Of a DNA stretch of 36,951 nt, positions 1 to 6,722 are shown piece by piece. Under the pieces are notes generated by a model that saw only the letters and a list, made by a program, of their open reading frames with translations, was not told the origin of the DNA and searched no databases. A program made the translations under genes and the position numbers. Source of the stretch: DAIDKA01 sp036489445. GTDB taxonomy: Bacteria; Pseudomonadota; Gammaproteobacteria; Steroidobacterales; Steroidobacteraceae. Numbering within the stretch: position 1 is the stretch's first letter; each line of letters opens with the position of its first letter. The stretch is taken from the NCBI GenBank assembly GCA_036489445.1, contig DASXFV010000083.1, positions 1 to 36,951 on the forward strand, written 5' to 3'.

Positions 1-1781
1 CAGGTCCTGGTCCGCTGGTCGGACCGACCCTGGCCGCGCAGTTCGGGTATCTGCCGGGAACGATCTGGATCCTGTTCGGCTCGGTGCTCGGCGGGTGCGT
101 CCAGGACATGATCATCCTGTTCATGTCCACCCGCCGCGACGGCCGCAGTCTGGGTCAGATGGCGCGCGATGAGCTCGGACCCTTCGGTGGCTTCGCCGCG
201 CTCATCGGCACGCTCATGATCATGATCATCCTGATCGCGGTGCTGGCGCTGGTGGTCGTGAATGCGATGAAGGGCAGTCCCTGGGCGACCTTCTCGGTAT
301 TCGCCACCATCCCGATCGCGATCGCCATCGGGCTGTATGTGCGCAGCGTGCGGCCGGGCCGCGTGCTGGAGGCTTCCATCATCGGCATGATCTTGCTGCT
401 GGTCGGGGTTGCCGGCGGCGGCTGGATCGATCAGAGCGCGGCATTGCGCGGGCTGTTCGACTATTCCGGTCCCCAGCTGGCCGCATTCGTGATCGCGTAC
501 GGCTGGCTCGCGGCCATCATTCCCGTGTGGCTGCTGCTCGCGCCTCGGGGCTATCTGTCAACGTTCCTGAAGCTCGGCGTGATCGGGCTGCTCGCCGTCT
601 CGATCGTCATCATCCATCCTGAGCTGAAGATGCCGGCGCTCACCCGGTTCATCGCAGGGAATGGGCCGATCTTCGCCGGCAAGATCTTTCCCTTCGTCTT
701 CATCACCATCGCCTGCGGGGCGGTGTCGGGCTTTCATGCTCTGGTCTCCAGCGGCACGACGCCGAAGCTCATCGGCAGCGAGGCCGACGTGCGCCTGGTC
801 GGCTACGGCAGCATGGCGCTCGAGTCCTTCGTTGCGATCATGGCGGTAATCGCCGCGACACTGCTCGATCCCGGGGTGTACTTTGCGATCAACACCGGAG
901 CTGGCGTAGTCGGCGCGGATCCGCACACCGCTGTCGCGACCATTTCGGGCTGGGGCTTCCCCGTGACGGTCGAGCAGATGCAGCAGCTCGCTCACCAGAT
1001 GGGTGAGCGGACGCTATTCGCCCGCACCGGCGGCGCGCCATCGCTCGCGGTGGGCATGGCAAGCATCTTCAGCTCAACCTTCGGCAACCGCCTGCTCGCG
1101 GCGTGGTATCACTTCGCGCTGATGTTCGAGGCGGTATTCATCCTCACGACGATCGATGCGGGGACACGGGTTGGCCGCTTCATGCTGCAGGACTTCCTCG
1201 GGCACTTCTGGAGGCCGCTGGGCCGCACCTCCTGGTATCCATCGGTGCTTCTGACGAGTGCACTGATCGTGGCGGGCTGGGGCTATTTCCTCTATGTCGG
1301 TGTCATCGACCCCAACGGCGGCATCAACATCCTCTGGCCGCTGTTCGGCATCGCCAATCAGATGCTCGCGGCCATCGCACTCAGCGTCGCGACCGGGATT
1401 CTCATCAAGAGCGGGAAGCTCAGGTACTCGTGGGTGACCGGCGGGCCGCTCGCCTGGCTCGCGCTCATAACCACGGTCGCGGCGTGGCAGAAGATCACGA
1501 GCCCGGATCCGCAGCTCGGGTTCTTCTCCGGGGCGGCGGACCTCGCCAGCAGGCTTGCAAGCGGTGTGCTCCCGGCGGCGCGCGCCGCCGTCGCTCCCAA
1601 GCTCATCTTCAATCAACAGCTCGATGGCTGGCTGACGATACTCTTCACCGTGATCGTCTGGCTGGTGATCGCCGACATGCTGCGCGTGGCGCTGCGCGCG
1701 GCGCGCGGGCTGCCGACACTGGCGAGCTCCGAGGCCCCGCGCGTGGTACGCATGCCGGCGGTGAGCGGCAGCGGGTCATGA
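1..1781 (+). CDS. cstA: CstA family carbon-starvation transporter (5' truncated)
   Basis: Polytopic inner-membrane transporter of the CstA/BtsT group; characterised members import pyruvate or peptides when carbon is limiting. The frame is already open at the window edge (first whole codon at base 3), so the N-terminus is missing and about 592 residues are visible. The first visible residues, GPLVGPTLAAQFGYLPGT, and the following RRDGRSLGQ belong to the conserved CstA core. About a dozen hydrophobic stretches follow, including the late segment GGINILWPLFGIANQMLA, which is also family-typical. Its TGA stop overlaps the ATG of the downstream YbdD-like gene (ATGA), so the two are probably translationally coupled, as cstA-ybdD and btsT-yjiX are in enterics. 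The substrate cannot be decided from sequence. Family assignment is very secure. Confidence 0.95.
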   Translation, partial: GPGPLVGPTLAAQFGYLPGTIWILFGSVLGGCVQDMIILFMSTRRDGRSLGQMARDELGPFGGFAALIGTLMIMIILIAVLALVVVNAMKGSPWATFSVFATIPIAIAIGLYVRSVRPGRVLEASIIGMILLLVGVAGGGWIDQSAALRGLFDYSGPQLAAFVIAYGWLAAIIPVWLLLAPRGYLSTFLKLGVIGLLAVSIVIIHPELKMPALTRFIAGNGPIFAGKIFPFVFITIACGAVSGFHALVSSGTTPKLIGSEADVRLVGYGSMALESFVAIMAVIAATLLDPGVYFAINTGAGVVGADPHTAVATISGWGFPVTVEQMQQLAHQMGERTLFARTGGAPSLAVGMASIFSSTFGNRLLAAWYHFALMFEAVFILTTIDAGTRVGRFMLQDFLGHFWRPLGRTSWYPSVLLTSALIVAGWGYFLYVGVIDPNGGINILWPLFGIANQMLAAIALSVATGILIKSGKLRYSWVTGGPLAWLALITTVAAWQKITSPDPQLGFFSGAADLASRLASGVLPAARAAVAPKLIFNQQLDGWLTILFTVIVWLVIADMLRVALRAARGLPTLASSEAPRVVRMPAVSGSGS

Positions 1782-1978
1782 CGACTGCAGCCGCAGGTAT
1801 CGTGACCGCCTGGCGTGCTTGCTGGCGTGCTCTGCGCACCCTCTCGGGGGATGATGCCTACGAGCGCTATCTGGCGCACCGGGCGACGGCCCATCCCGAA
1901 ATGCCGGTGCTCTCGCGCCGGGCGTTCTATGTTGACGAGCAACAGCGCAAGTGGGGTAGTATTAACCGCTGTTGCTAG
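1778..1978 (+). CDS. ybdD: YbdD/YjiX family small protein (DUF466)
   Basis: Small protein of 66 residues that matches the YbdD/YjiX family: a basic amphipathic start, then DDAYERYLAHRATAHPEMPV, a segment equivalent to the family's YxxYVxHxxxxHP pattern, an aromatic FYVDEQQRKWG stretch and a terminal Cys-Cys. Members are encoded immediately downstream of CstA-type transporters and are thought to be needed for transport; the mechanism is unknown. The start ATG overlaps the transporter's stop codon in an ATGA. The last codons lie within a 10-bp inverted repeat (1938-1976) that also covers a possible petA promoter. Confidence is high because of family fit and position. Confidence 0.9.
   Translation: MTTAAAGIVTAWRACWRALRTLSGDDAYERYLAHRATAHPEMPVLSRRAFYVDEQQRKWGSINRCC
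1938..1976. promoter_or_regulatory. 10-bp perfect inverted repeat with embedded promoter-like hexamers upstream of petA
   Basis: AGCAACAGCG (1938-1947) and CGCTGTTGCT (1967-1976) are perfect reverse complements separated by 19 bp. The arms cover the last codons of the YbdD-like gene. A TTGACG (1932-1937) lies just before the left arm and TAGTAT (1957-1962) lies in the loop, 19 bp apart, which is longer than ideal for a sigma-70 promoter. The element could be an operator over a petA promoter or an RNA stem-loop between ybdD and petA. There is no T-tract, so a simple intrinsic terminator is unlikely. Confidence 0.45.
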
Positions 1979-1996
1979 CACGGATTGAGAGAGGCA

Positions 1997-2650
1997 ATGT
2001 CGGAATTGACGGCTCACGCATCTGCAGAATTCAGCCCCGCGGAAGGGGAAGTTGACGATAGCCGACGCAAGTTCCTGTTGCGCACCACCATCGGCGTGGG
2101 GGCCGTCGGCGTGGCGTTCACGGCGACGCCATTCATTGAGTCCTGGCTGCCCTCCGAACGCGCCCGCGCGCTGGGTGGGCCTACTGACGTGGACGTGTCC
2201 AAGATTGATGCCGGCCAGATGATCATCACCCTGTGGCGCCGCCAGCCCATTTATGTGACGCGCCGCACGCCTGCGATGATGAAGGATCTGGGCAATCACA
2301 ATGACCGGCTGAAGGATCCCACGTCCGCGGATTCCGACCAGCCGGAGTACTGCAAGAATCCGATCCGCTCGCGCAATGCCGAATACCTGGTGCTCATCGG
2401 CATCTGTACCCACCTGGGCTGTCTGCCCAAGCAGTTCTTCGATGCTGGGGATCCGGTGCTGGGCGCGGACTGGCCGGGCGGCTGGCGCTGCCCCTGTCAC
2501 GGCTCCCGATTCGACCTGGCAGGGCGCGTGTTTGATGGTTCGCCGGCCTCGGTGAATCTGCGTATCCCGCCCTACTCGTATCCCAATCCGGCGAAACTCG
2601 TGATCGGCGAAGACACCGGCGCCGCCGGTACCGAAACAGCGGCCACCTGA
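1997..2650 (+). CDS. petA: Ubiquinol-cytochrome c reductase Rieske iron-sulfur subunit
   Basis: Rieske [2Fe-2S] subunit of the cytochrome bc1 complex, which moves electrons from ubiquinol to cytochrome c1 on the periplasmic face of the inner membrane. The 217 residues show a twin-arginine motif SRRKFLL (residues 22-28) followed by the single membrane anchor (about 30-48), as expected for this Tat-dependent protein. The cluster ligands lie in CTHLGC (137-142) and CPCHGS (165-170), with the disulfide cysteines present. The ATG at 1997 is preferred because GAGAGAGG lies just upstream; a TTG at 1985 is also in frame. No petB or petC follows: the next gene is asd on the opposite strand, whose 3' end overlaps petA by 79 bp. 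Confidence 0.95.
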   Translation: MSELTAHASAEFSPAEGEVDDSRRKFLLRTTIGVGAVGVAFTATPFIESWLPSERARALGGPTDVDVSKIDAGQMIITLWRRQPIYVTRRTPAMMKDLGNHNDRLKDPTSADSDQPEYCKNPIRSRNAEYLVLIGICTHLGCLPKQFFDAGDPVLGADWPGGWRCPCHGSRFDLAGRVFDGSPASVNLRIPPYSYPNPAKLVIGEDTGAAGTETAAT

Positions 2651-3672
2651 CTTGCGGCCCGTACCGGCACCCACTGCTCAGCAATCTGCACGGCATTCAA
2701 TGCCGCACCCTTGAGCAGCTGATCACCCGCGCAGAACAGGGTGATCGAACGTCCAGACGGATCGCTCAGGTCCTGGCGGATACGACCGACCAGGACATCA
2801 TCCTGTCCGGAGGCATCCTTGGGCATGGGAAAGTAATTATTGGCCACGTCGTCCACGATGCGGACGCCGGGAGCGCCCGTGAGCACTCTGCGCACCTGAT
2901 CCGGCGTGATCGGGTCGCGGCACTCGATGGTCAGTGCCACGCAGTGTGCCCGCAGCACCGGCACGCGCACGCACGTGGCGCTGACGCGCAGTTGCGGCTC
3001 GCCGAGGATCTTGCGGGCCTCCTGCATGACCTTGGTCTCCTCCTCGTTGTAGCCGGTCGCCGGATCAATGCGGGTGTTGTGGCTGAACACGTTGAAGGCA
3101 TAGGGATGCGGCAGCACCGTGTGCTGATACTCACGACCCTCCAGGTGCGCGCGCGTGGCCTCTCGCAGCTCTTCCATGGCCGCAGCCCCTGCGCCCGAGG
3201 CAGCCTGGTAGGTGGCCAGCTGCAGGCGTTGGATCGGGTTTTCCCGGTGCACGGGCCACAGCGGCAGGATCGAGATGATCGCCGCGCAGTTCGGATTGGC
3301 GATGATGCCGTGGTGCTTCCTGATCTCCCCCGCGTTGATCTCCGGCACCACCAGCGGCACCTCATCACGCATGCGAAACGCGGAGGAGTTGTCGATGACC
3401 ACGGCGCCGGCGCGCACCGCGATGGGCGCGAAGCGCTTGGATATGGCGCCGCCGGCGGAAAACAGCGCGATGTCCACACCCGCGAAACTGGTTTCGGACA
3501 GTTCCTGAATCCTGATGTCCTGGCCGCGGAACCGCTGGGTCTTGCCGACCGAACGCTGCGATGCAAGCAGGCGCAGCTCGGCGACTGGAAAATTACGCTG
3601 CTCCAGGCAGCGGGCCATCTCGACTCCGACCGCGCCCGTGGCGCCGACCACGGCAACGACGAAGGTCGGCAT
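2572..3672 (-). CDS. asd: Aspartate-semialdehyde dehydrogenase
   Basis: Catalyses NADPH-dependent reduction of aspartyl phosphate to aspartate semialdehyde, the branch point to lysine/diaminopimelate, threonine and methionine. The protein opens with the nucleotide-binding motif VVGATGAVG. The catalytic Cys sits in NPNCAA, the substrate/cofactor loop is AASGAGAAAMEEL, and the catalytic His is in RVPVLRAHC. The chosen ATG (3672) puts the Rossmann strand at residue 4, as in homologues, giving 366 residues. An upstream in-frame ATG at 3726 adds 18 unconserved residues and lies nearer a possible promoter. After the usual family end (near NAVQIAE) there is a tail of about 28 residues rich in Ala, Val and Pro. 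Most of that tail is encoded antisense to the 3' end of petA. Confidence 0.95.
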   Translation of the reverse strand: MPTFVVAVVGATGAVGVEMARCLEQRNFPVAELRLLASQRSVGKTQRFRGQDIRIQELSETSFAGVDIALFSAGGAISKRFAPIAVRAGAVVIDNSSAFRMRDEVPLVVPEINAGEIRKHHGIIANPNCAAIISILPLWPVHRENPIQRLQLATYQAASGAGAAAMEELREATRAHLEGREYQHTVLPHPYAFNVFSHNTRIDPATGYNEEETKVMQEARKILGEPQLRVSATCVRVPVLRAHCVALTIECRDPITPDQVRRVLTGAPGVRIVDDVANNYFPMPKDASGQDDVLVGRIRQDLSDPSGRSITLFCAGDQLLKGAALNAVQIAEQWVPVRAASQVAAVSVPAAPVSSPITSFAGLGYE

Positions 3673-3741
3673 GGCGCGATCGAGCTGGGGGCGCAAGTGG
3701 TCAGTTTGACTGGACGAGGAGGGCATCGATGATTTTCCGTT

Positions 3742-3769
3742 TGTATGCAAACCGCCGGCTGACGGGCAA
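3742..3769 (-). promoter_or_regulatory. Possible asd promoter
   Basis: On the minus strand, TTGCCC (3769-3764) and CATACA (3747-3742) are separated by 16 bp. A transcript would begin near 3735, shortly before the in-frame ATG at 3726 and 63 bases before the preferred start at 3672. The -35 overlaps the T-tract of the upstream terminator. Both hexamers are imperfect, so this is tentative. Confidence 0.3.
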
Positions 3770-3805
3770 AAATGCAAAGGCCCCGTCCTACTGCGGCGGG
3801 GCCTT
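3768..3805 (-). terminator. Intrinsic terminator of the zinc-ribbon gene
   Basis: Read on the minus strand, AAGGCCCCG (3805-3797) pairs perfectly with CGGGGCCTT (3785-3777) around an 11-base loop. It is followed by TTTGCATTTTT. It begins 20 bases after the stop codon of the zinc-ribbon gene and upstream of asd, so it closes that unit and separates it from asd. Confidence 0.75.
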
Positions 3806-3824
3806 AGCTCAAGGCAAAATTAGC

Positions 3825-4067
3825 CTAGTGCGTACGCAGTTGTAAATGCCGTGGAGCGCCCGACGGATCCTGTGGCGCCACAGGATGCGCCCGACTGCGA
3901 CGCAGACGCGGCGTGCTGGCCGCAATCTTATGGATATTGCCGCTGCTGGGCGGGGCAACGGTCACCTGAAACGAGATGGCAGTGCTGCCGCATGCCGGAC
4001 AACGATTGGCCCATGATGGGCACTCCCGTTCGCATGCTGCGCAAACCCGCGCGTGTTGGATTGCCAT
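3825..4067 (-). CDS. Small zinc-ribbon protein, function unknown
   Basis: An 80-residue protein I do not recognise by name. Its N-terminal half has five cysteines arranged as CAAC (9-12), C16 and CPAC (23-26), a pattern typical of a zinc ribbon or rubredoxin-like knuckle; the C-terminal half is basic and rich in Pro and Arg. The ATG at 4067 has AGGAG about 10 bases upstream; an in-frame TTG at 4118 is less likely. Support for a real gene comes from that ribosome site, the Cys pattern and the strong terminator 20 bases past the stop. It stands alone between modA and asd. A role in nucleic-acid or protein binding is possible but not shown. Confidence 0.6.
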   Translation of the reverse strand: MAIQHARVCAACERECPSWANRCPACGSTAISFQVTVAPPSSGNIHKIAASTPRLRRSRAHPVAPQDPSGAPRHLQLRTH

Positions 4068-4191
4068 GGCCGGAAATCTCCTGCGGTCCCTGCCCCGAGG
4101 TGTTTTTAGGGGCCGCAAGTGTAGCGGATTGGGTCGGTGGCGACGAGCCTCAACGCAAGCCTTAGGGGATGAAATTTATCAAGGTCTTGCA

Positions 4192-4989
4192 CTATTTTGG
4201 GGCAGGATCGAAACCGTACTTGGCGAAGATGGCCTGGGCGGTTGGCGAGAGCAGGAATTTGACGAAATCTCCGGCACCGCCGTGGGCTGCGGCAGTGGTG
4301 GCGACGGGGTAGACGATGGGGTCGTGGGAATCCGCGGGGAAATCGGCCACGATCCGCACCTTCTTCTCCACCAGGGCATCGGTGCGGTACACGATACCCA
4401 ATGGGGTCTCGCCGCGGGCGACCAGCGCCAGCGCGGCGCGCACATTGTCGGCGGCGGCGATCTTGCCCTCCACCTGGGTCCACACGCCCAGACGCGTCAG
4501 CGCGTCCTTGGCGTACTTGCCCACGGGCACGGAGTCCGGGTTGCCGGTTGCCAGGCGCCCATCGCCCAGGAGCTTCGCCAAAGCAAAATGCGGCCTGATT
4601 CGGATGCTCACCGTGCTGTCCGCCGGACTGATGAGCACCAGCCGATTGCCCAGTACATTGTGGCGGGTGCGGATGTCGATCAGGTGGCGGGCCTGCAGAT
4701 AGTCCATCCAGTCCGTATCGGCGGACATGAAGACATCCGCGGGGGCGCCGGCCTCGATCTGGCGGGCGAGCGCCGAGCTTGCGGCATAGGAGAGCTTCAC
4801 GCCGCGGTGGGTCGCGGCGGTGAAGGCGGGGCCAATTTCGTTCAGCGCATCGGTGAGCGAGGAGGCCGCCAACACCATCAGGTCCGGTTGTTCGCCGCCG
4901 GCGCCGGTCTGTGCCCAACCGGTGGCGGGGAGCGCGAGCAGCAGCGCGGCACACAGCAGTGCTCGACGAGTCAGGCTTTTGGGGTTCAT
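4192..4989 (-). CDS. modA: Molybdate ABC transporter substrate-binding protein
   Basis: Periplasmic molybdate-binding protein that delivers the oxyanion to ModBC. The 265-residue product starts with a Sec signal peptide (basic MNPKSLTRR, hydrophobic core, cleavage near GWAQ at about residues 24-27). The mature protein opens with the family pattern VLAASSLTDALNEI. Further ModA signatures are GAPADVFMSAD, LVLISP, GNPDSVPVGKYA and the C-terminal SPTAQAIFAKYGF. The ATG at 4989 is chosen because it places the signal peptide at the N-terminus; a start at 5031 would add 14 residues in front. It is oriented like modBC but separated from them by an opposite-strand modE-like gene, so it needs its own promoter. 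A candidate operator lies at 5017-5038. Confidence 0.95.
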   Translation of the reverse strand: MNPKSLTRRALLCAALLLALPATGWAQTGAGGEQPDLMVLAASSLTDALNEIGPAFTAATHRGVKLSYAASSALARQIEAGAPADVFMSADTDWMDYLQARHLIDIRTRHNVLGNRLVLISPADSTVSIRIRPHFALAKLLGDGRLATGNPDSVPVGKYAKDALTRLGVWTQVEGKIAAADNVRAALALVARGETPLGIVYRTDALVEKKVRIVADFPADSHDPIVYPVATTAAAHGGAGDFVKFLLSPTAQAIFAKYGFDPAPK

Positions 4990-5016
4990 AGGGTTGTCGC
5001 GATGCGTCAAGTGCTG

Positions 5017-5038
5017 TATCGATGGGAACATAACGATA
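5017..5038. promoter_or_regulatory. Candidate ModE operator (Mo-box-like inverted repeat)
   Basis: TATCG (5017-5021) and CGATA (5034-5038) form an inverted repeat with 12 bp between the arms. The right arm, read on the minus strand, is TATCGTTATGTT, close to the half-site TATCGTTATAT known for E. coli ModE. It lies in the divergent modA/modE intergenic region, 28 bp upstream of modA. The left arm is degenerate, so this is a candidate only. Confidence 0.45.
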
Positions 5039-5104
5039 GGTTACCGCCGCGGGCCATGCAAGGAGCCACTGCAAGTTTCAAGGCGATCATCGATAGAATG
5101 GCAC

Positions 5105-5674
5105 ATGAACAAATCCACCGCGATCATCGGTGTCCGCCTGCGTGTTGACATCGGGCCGGACTGTTCCATCGGCCCGGGCAAGATTGCGCTGCTGGAGCAG
5201 GTCGAGCGCAGCGGCTCCTTGTCCAAGGCTGCGCGCATTCTCAAGATGAGCTACCGGCGCGCCTGGCTGCTGCTGGAGGACCTGAACCGTACGCTGGGCC
5301 AGCCCGCCACCACGGCAAGCGTGGGTGGGGCTGGGGGCGGAGGCGCGCAGATCACGCCGTTTGGCCGACATGTCATCGCGGCGTTTCGCGACATTGAACG
5401 CGCGGCAGCGGCGGCTGCCGCACAGCAGCTGGAGTGGTTGCTGGAATCAGGCGTGAAGGCTACGGCGGAGCCGGTGGCACCGCGGCGGGCGGTGACGCGA
5501 TCACTGGCCAAAGCGCGCGGCCAGCTGCCTGGGGCGGCGCACACCGCCGATGCCGGCCTTGGCGAGCCGCGCGCCGCCGCTGTCCCTGCACCCACCGAGA
5601 GCGCAGCGCGGCTCAAACCGCTGGCGGCGGGGCCCCACCCAAAAAAACGTGGCCCCGCAATGAAACGGACTTGA
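5105..5674 (+). CDS. modE: ModE-type molybdate-responsive transcriptional regulator (single HTH domain)
   Basis: Winged-helix DNA-binding protein of the ModE/LysR-HTH type, expected to control the adjacent molybdate genes. Residues about 15-115 hold the hallmark helix region: ALLEQVERSGSLSKAAR, then MSYRRAWLLLEDLN, then the glycine-rich wing GGAGGGGAQITPFG. The molybdate-binding MOP (TOBE) repeats of full-length ModE are absent. Instead a tail of about 70 residues rich in Ala, Pro and Arg follows, so metal sensing would need a partner or another mechanism. There is no ribosome-binding site before the ATG, but a TAGAAT at 5094-5099 lies 5 bases upstream, compatible with a leaderless transcript. 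It diverges from modA, and its last 62 bases overlap the 3' end of modC on the other strand. Confidence 0.85.
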   Translation: MNKSTAIIGVRLRVDIGPDCSIGPGKIALLEQVERSGSLSKAARILKMSYRRAWLLLEDLNRTLGQPATTASVGGAGGGGAQITPFGRHVIAAFRDIERAAAAAAAQQLEWLLESGVKATAEPVAPRRAVTRSLAKARGQLPGAAHTADAGLGEPRAAAVPAPTESAARLKPLAAGPHPKKRGPAMKRT

Positions 5675-6722
5675 TCAGCACCCAGACGCGCTGACCGACA
5701 CCAAGCCCAAGGGCGATGCGGGCAGCGTCGGTGACGCGCACCATGAGCGTGGCGCCCCCGGCGTTTGTGAACACCAGCCAGGCCCGCTCGCCATCCGGTT
5801 CCATTCGGGTGATGGAACCGGCCAGGGTGTTGCGCACGCTCAGGTTCTGCGGCGGTGAGGTGGCCAGGATCAGATCGCGGGCCAGCAGCTGGACGCGCAC
5901 GCGCTGACCCGGACGCAGTGCTGCGGACTCCACCAGCAGCGGGCTGTCCCCGACGCGGATCTGCGCCAGGCCGGAGGCCGCATCCACCTCTTCGGTGACG
6001 CCTTCCACCACGGCGCCCAGTGATTCGGTACCCACGATGGCCCGCAGAGCCGGGGACTGACTCATCGCGATGACATTGCCATGCGCGGCCACGGTGCCGT
6101 TGTCCAGCACCACCAGATCACCGGCCAGGCGCAGCACCTCGTCAAACTGATGGCTGACAAACACCATGGGCAGGCTGAACTGATCACGCAGCTTTTCCAG
6201 GTACGGCAGCAGCTCGTCGCGGCGCGCCGCATCAATGGCGGCCAATGGCTCATCCAGCAGCAACAGGCGTGGCTGCGCCAGCAGTGCACGACCGATGGCG
6301 ACACGCTGCCGCTCGCCGCCGGATAGACCTGCCGGGCGCCGTTCCAGGAGTGGCGCAAGGTCCAGCAGCGCCACCATATCCTCGAGTTGCAGATTGTGGC
6401 GTCGTGCGCGCGCGCGCCGTTCGCCGTAGCGCAGATTGTCACGCACCGACAGATGCGGAAACAGGCGCGCGTCCTGGAACACATAACCGATCCCGCGTTC
6501 TTCTGCCGGGACGTTGATGCCCTGCGCGGCATCGAATAGCACCGCGCCGTCGATGCGGATGTGACCGCGATCCGGCCTCAGGAGCCCTGCGATCATGTGG
6601 ATGGTGGTGGTCTTGCCGCAGCCCGAGCGGCCAAACAGCGCGGTGACGCCCGGCGTCGTGCTGGTGAAGGCCACCTCAGTGACAAAGGTTCCGCGCAGCT
6701 TGCGCACGTCGATATCGAGCAT
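5613..6722 (-). CDS. modC: Molybdate ABC transporter ATP-binding protein
   Basis: Cytoplasmic ATPase that energises molybdate import through ModB. The 369-residue protein has Walker A GRSGCGKTT (31-39), a Q-loop at FQDARLF, signature LSGGERQR (133-140), Walker B LLLLDEP (153-159) and the H-loop His at about 191. The usual D-loop ALD is AID here. The C-terminal third (from about 285) is the TOBE/MOP oxyanion-sensing domain typical of ModC, beginning around LSVRNTLAGSI. Its start codon directly abuts the stop of modB, so the two are co-translated. The 3' end overlaps modE by 62 bp in antisense. Identification is secure. Confidence 0.95.
   Translation of the reverse strand: MLDIDVRKLRGTFVTEVAFTSTTPGVTALFGRSGCGKTTTIHMIAGLLRPDRGHIRIDGAVLFDAAQGINVPAEERGIGYVFQDARLFPHLSVRDNLRYGERRARARRHNLQLEDMVALLDLAPLLERRPAGLSGGERQRVAIGRALLAQPRLLLLDEPLAAIDAARRDELLPYLEKLRDQFSLPMVFVSHQFDEVLRLAGDLVVLDNGTVAAHGNVIAMSQSPALRAIVGTESLGAVVEGVTEEVDAASGLAQIRVGDSPLLVESAALRPGQRVRVQLLARDLILATSPPQNLSVRNTLAGSITRMEPDGERAWLVFTNAGGATLMVRVTDAARIALGLGVGQRVWVLIKSVSLRGHVFLGGAPPPAV

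Noticed and set aside
5641..5647. Run of seven A in modE as a possible programmed frameshift site
   Set aside because: It lies within 30 bases of the stop, in the unconserved tail, and no useful alternative frame or positioned downstream structure is seen.
5627..5658. Eight-base inverted repeat (GCGGGGCC/GGCCCCGC) as a terminator of modE or modC
   Set aside because: No T-tract on the exit side of either strand, and it is inside both coding regions; kept only as a curiosity.
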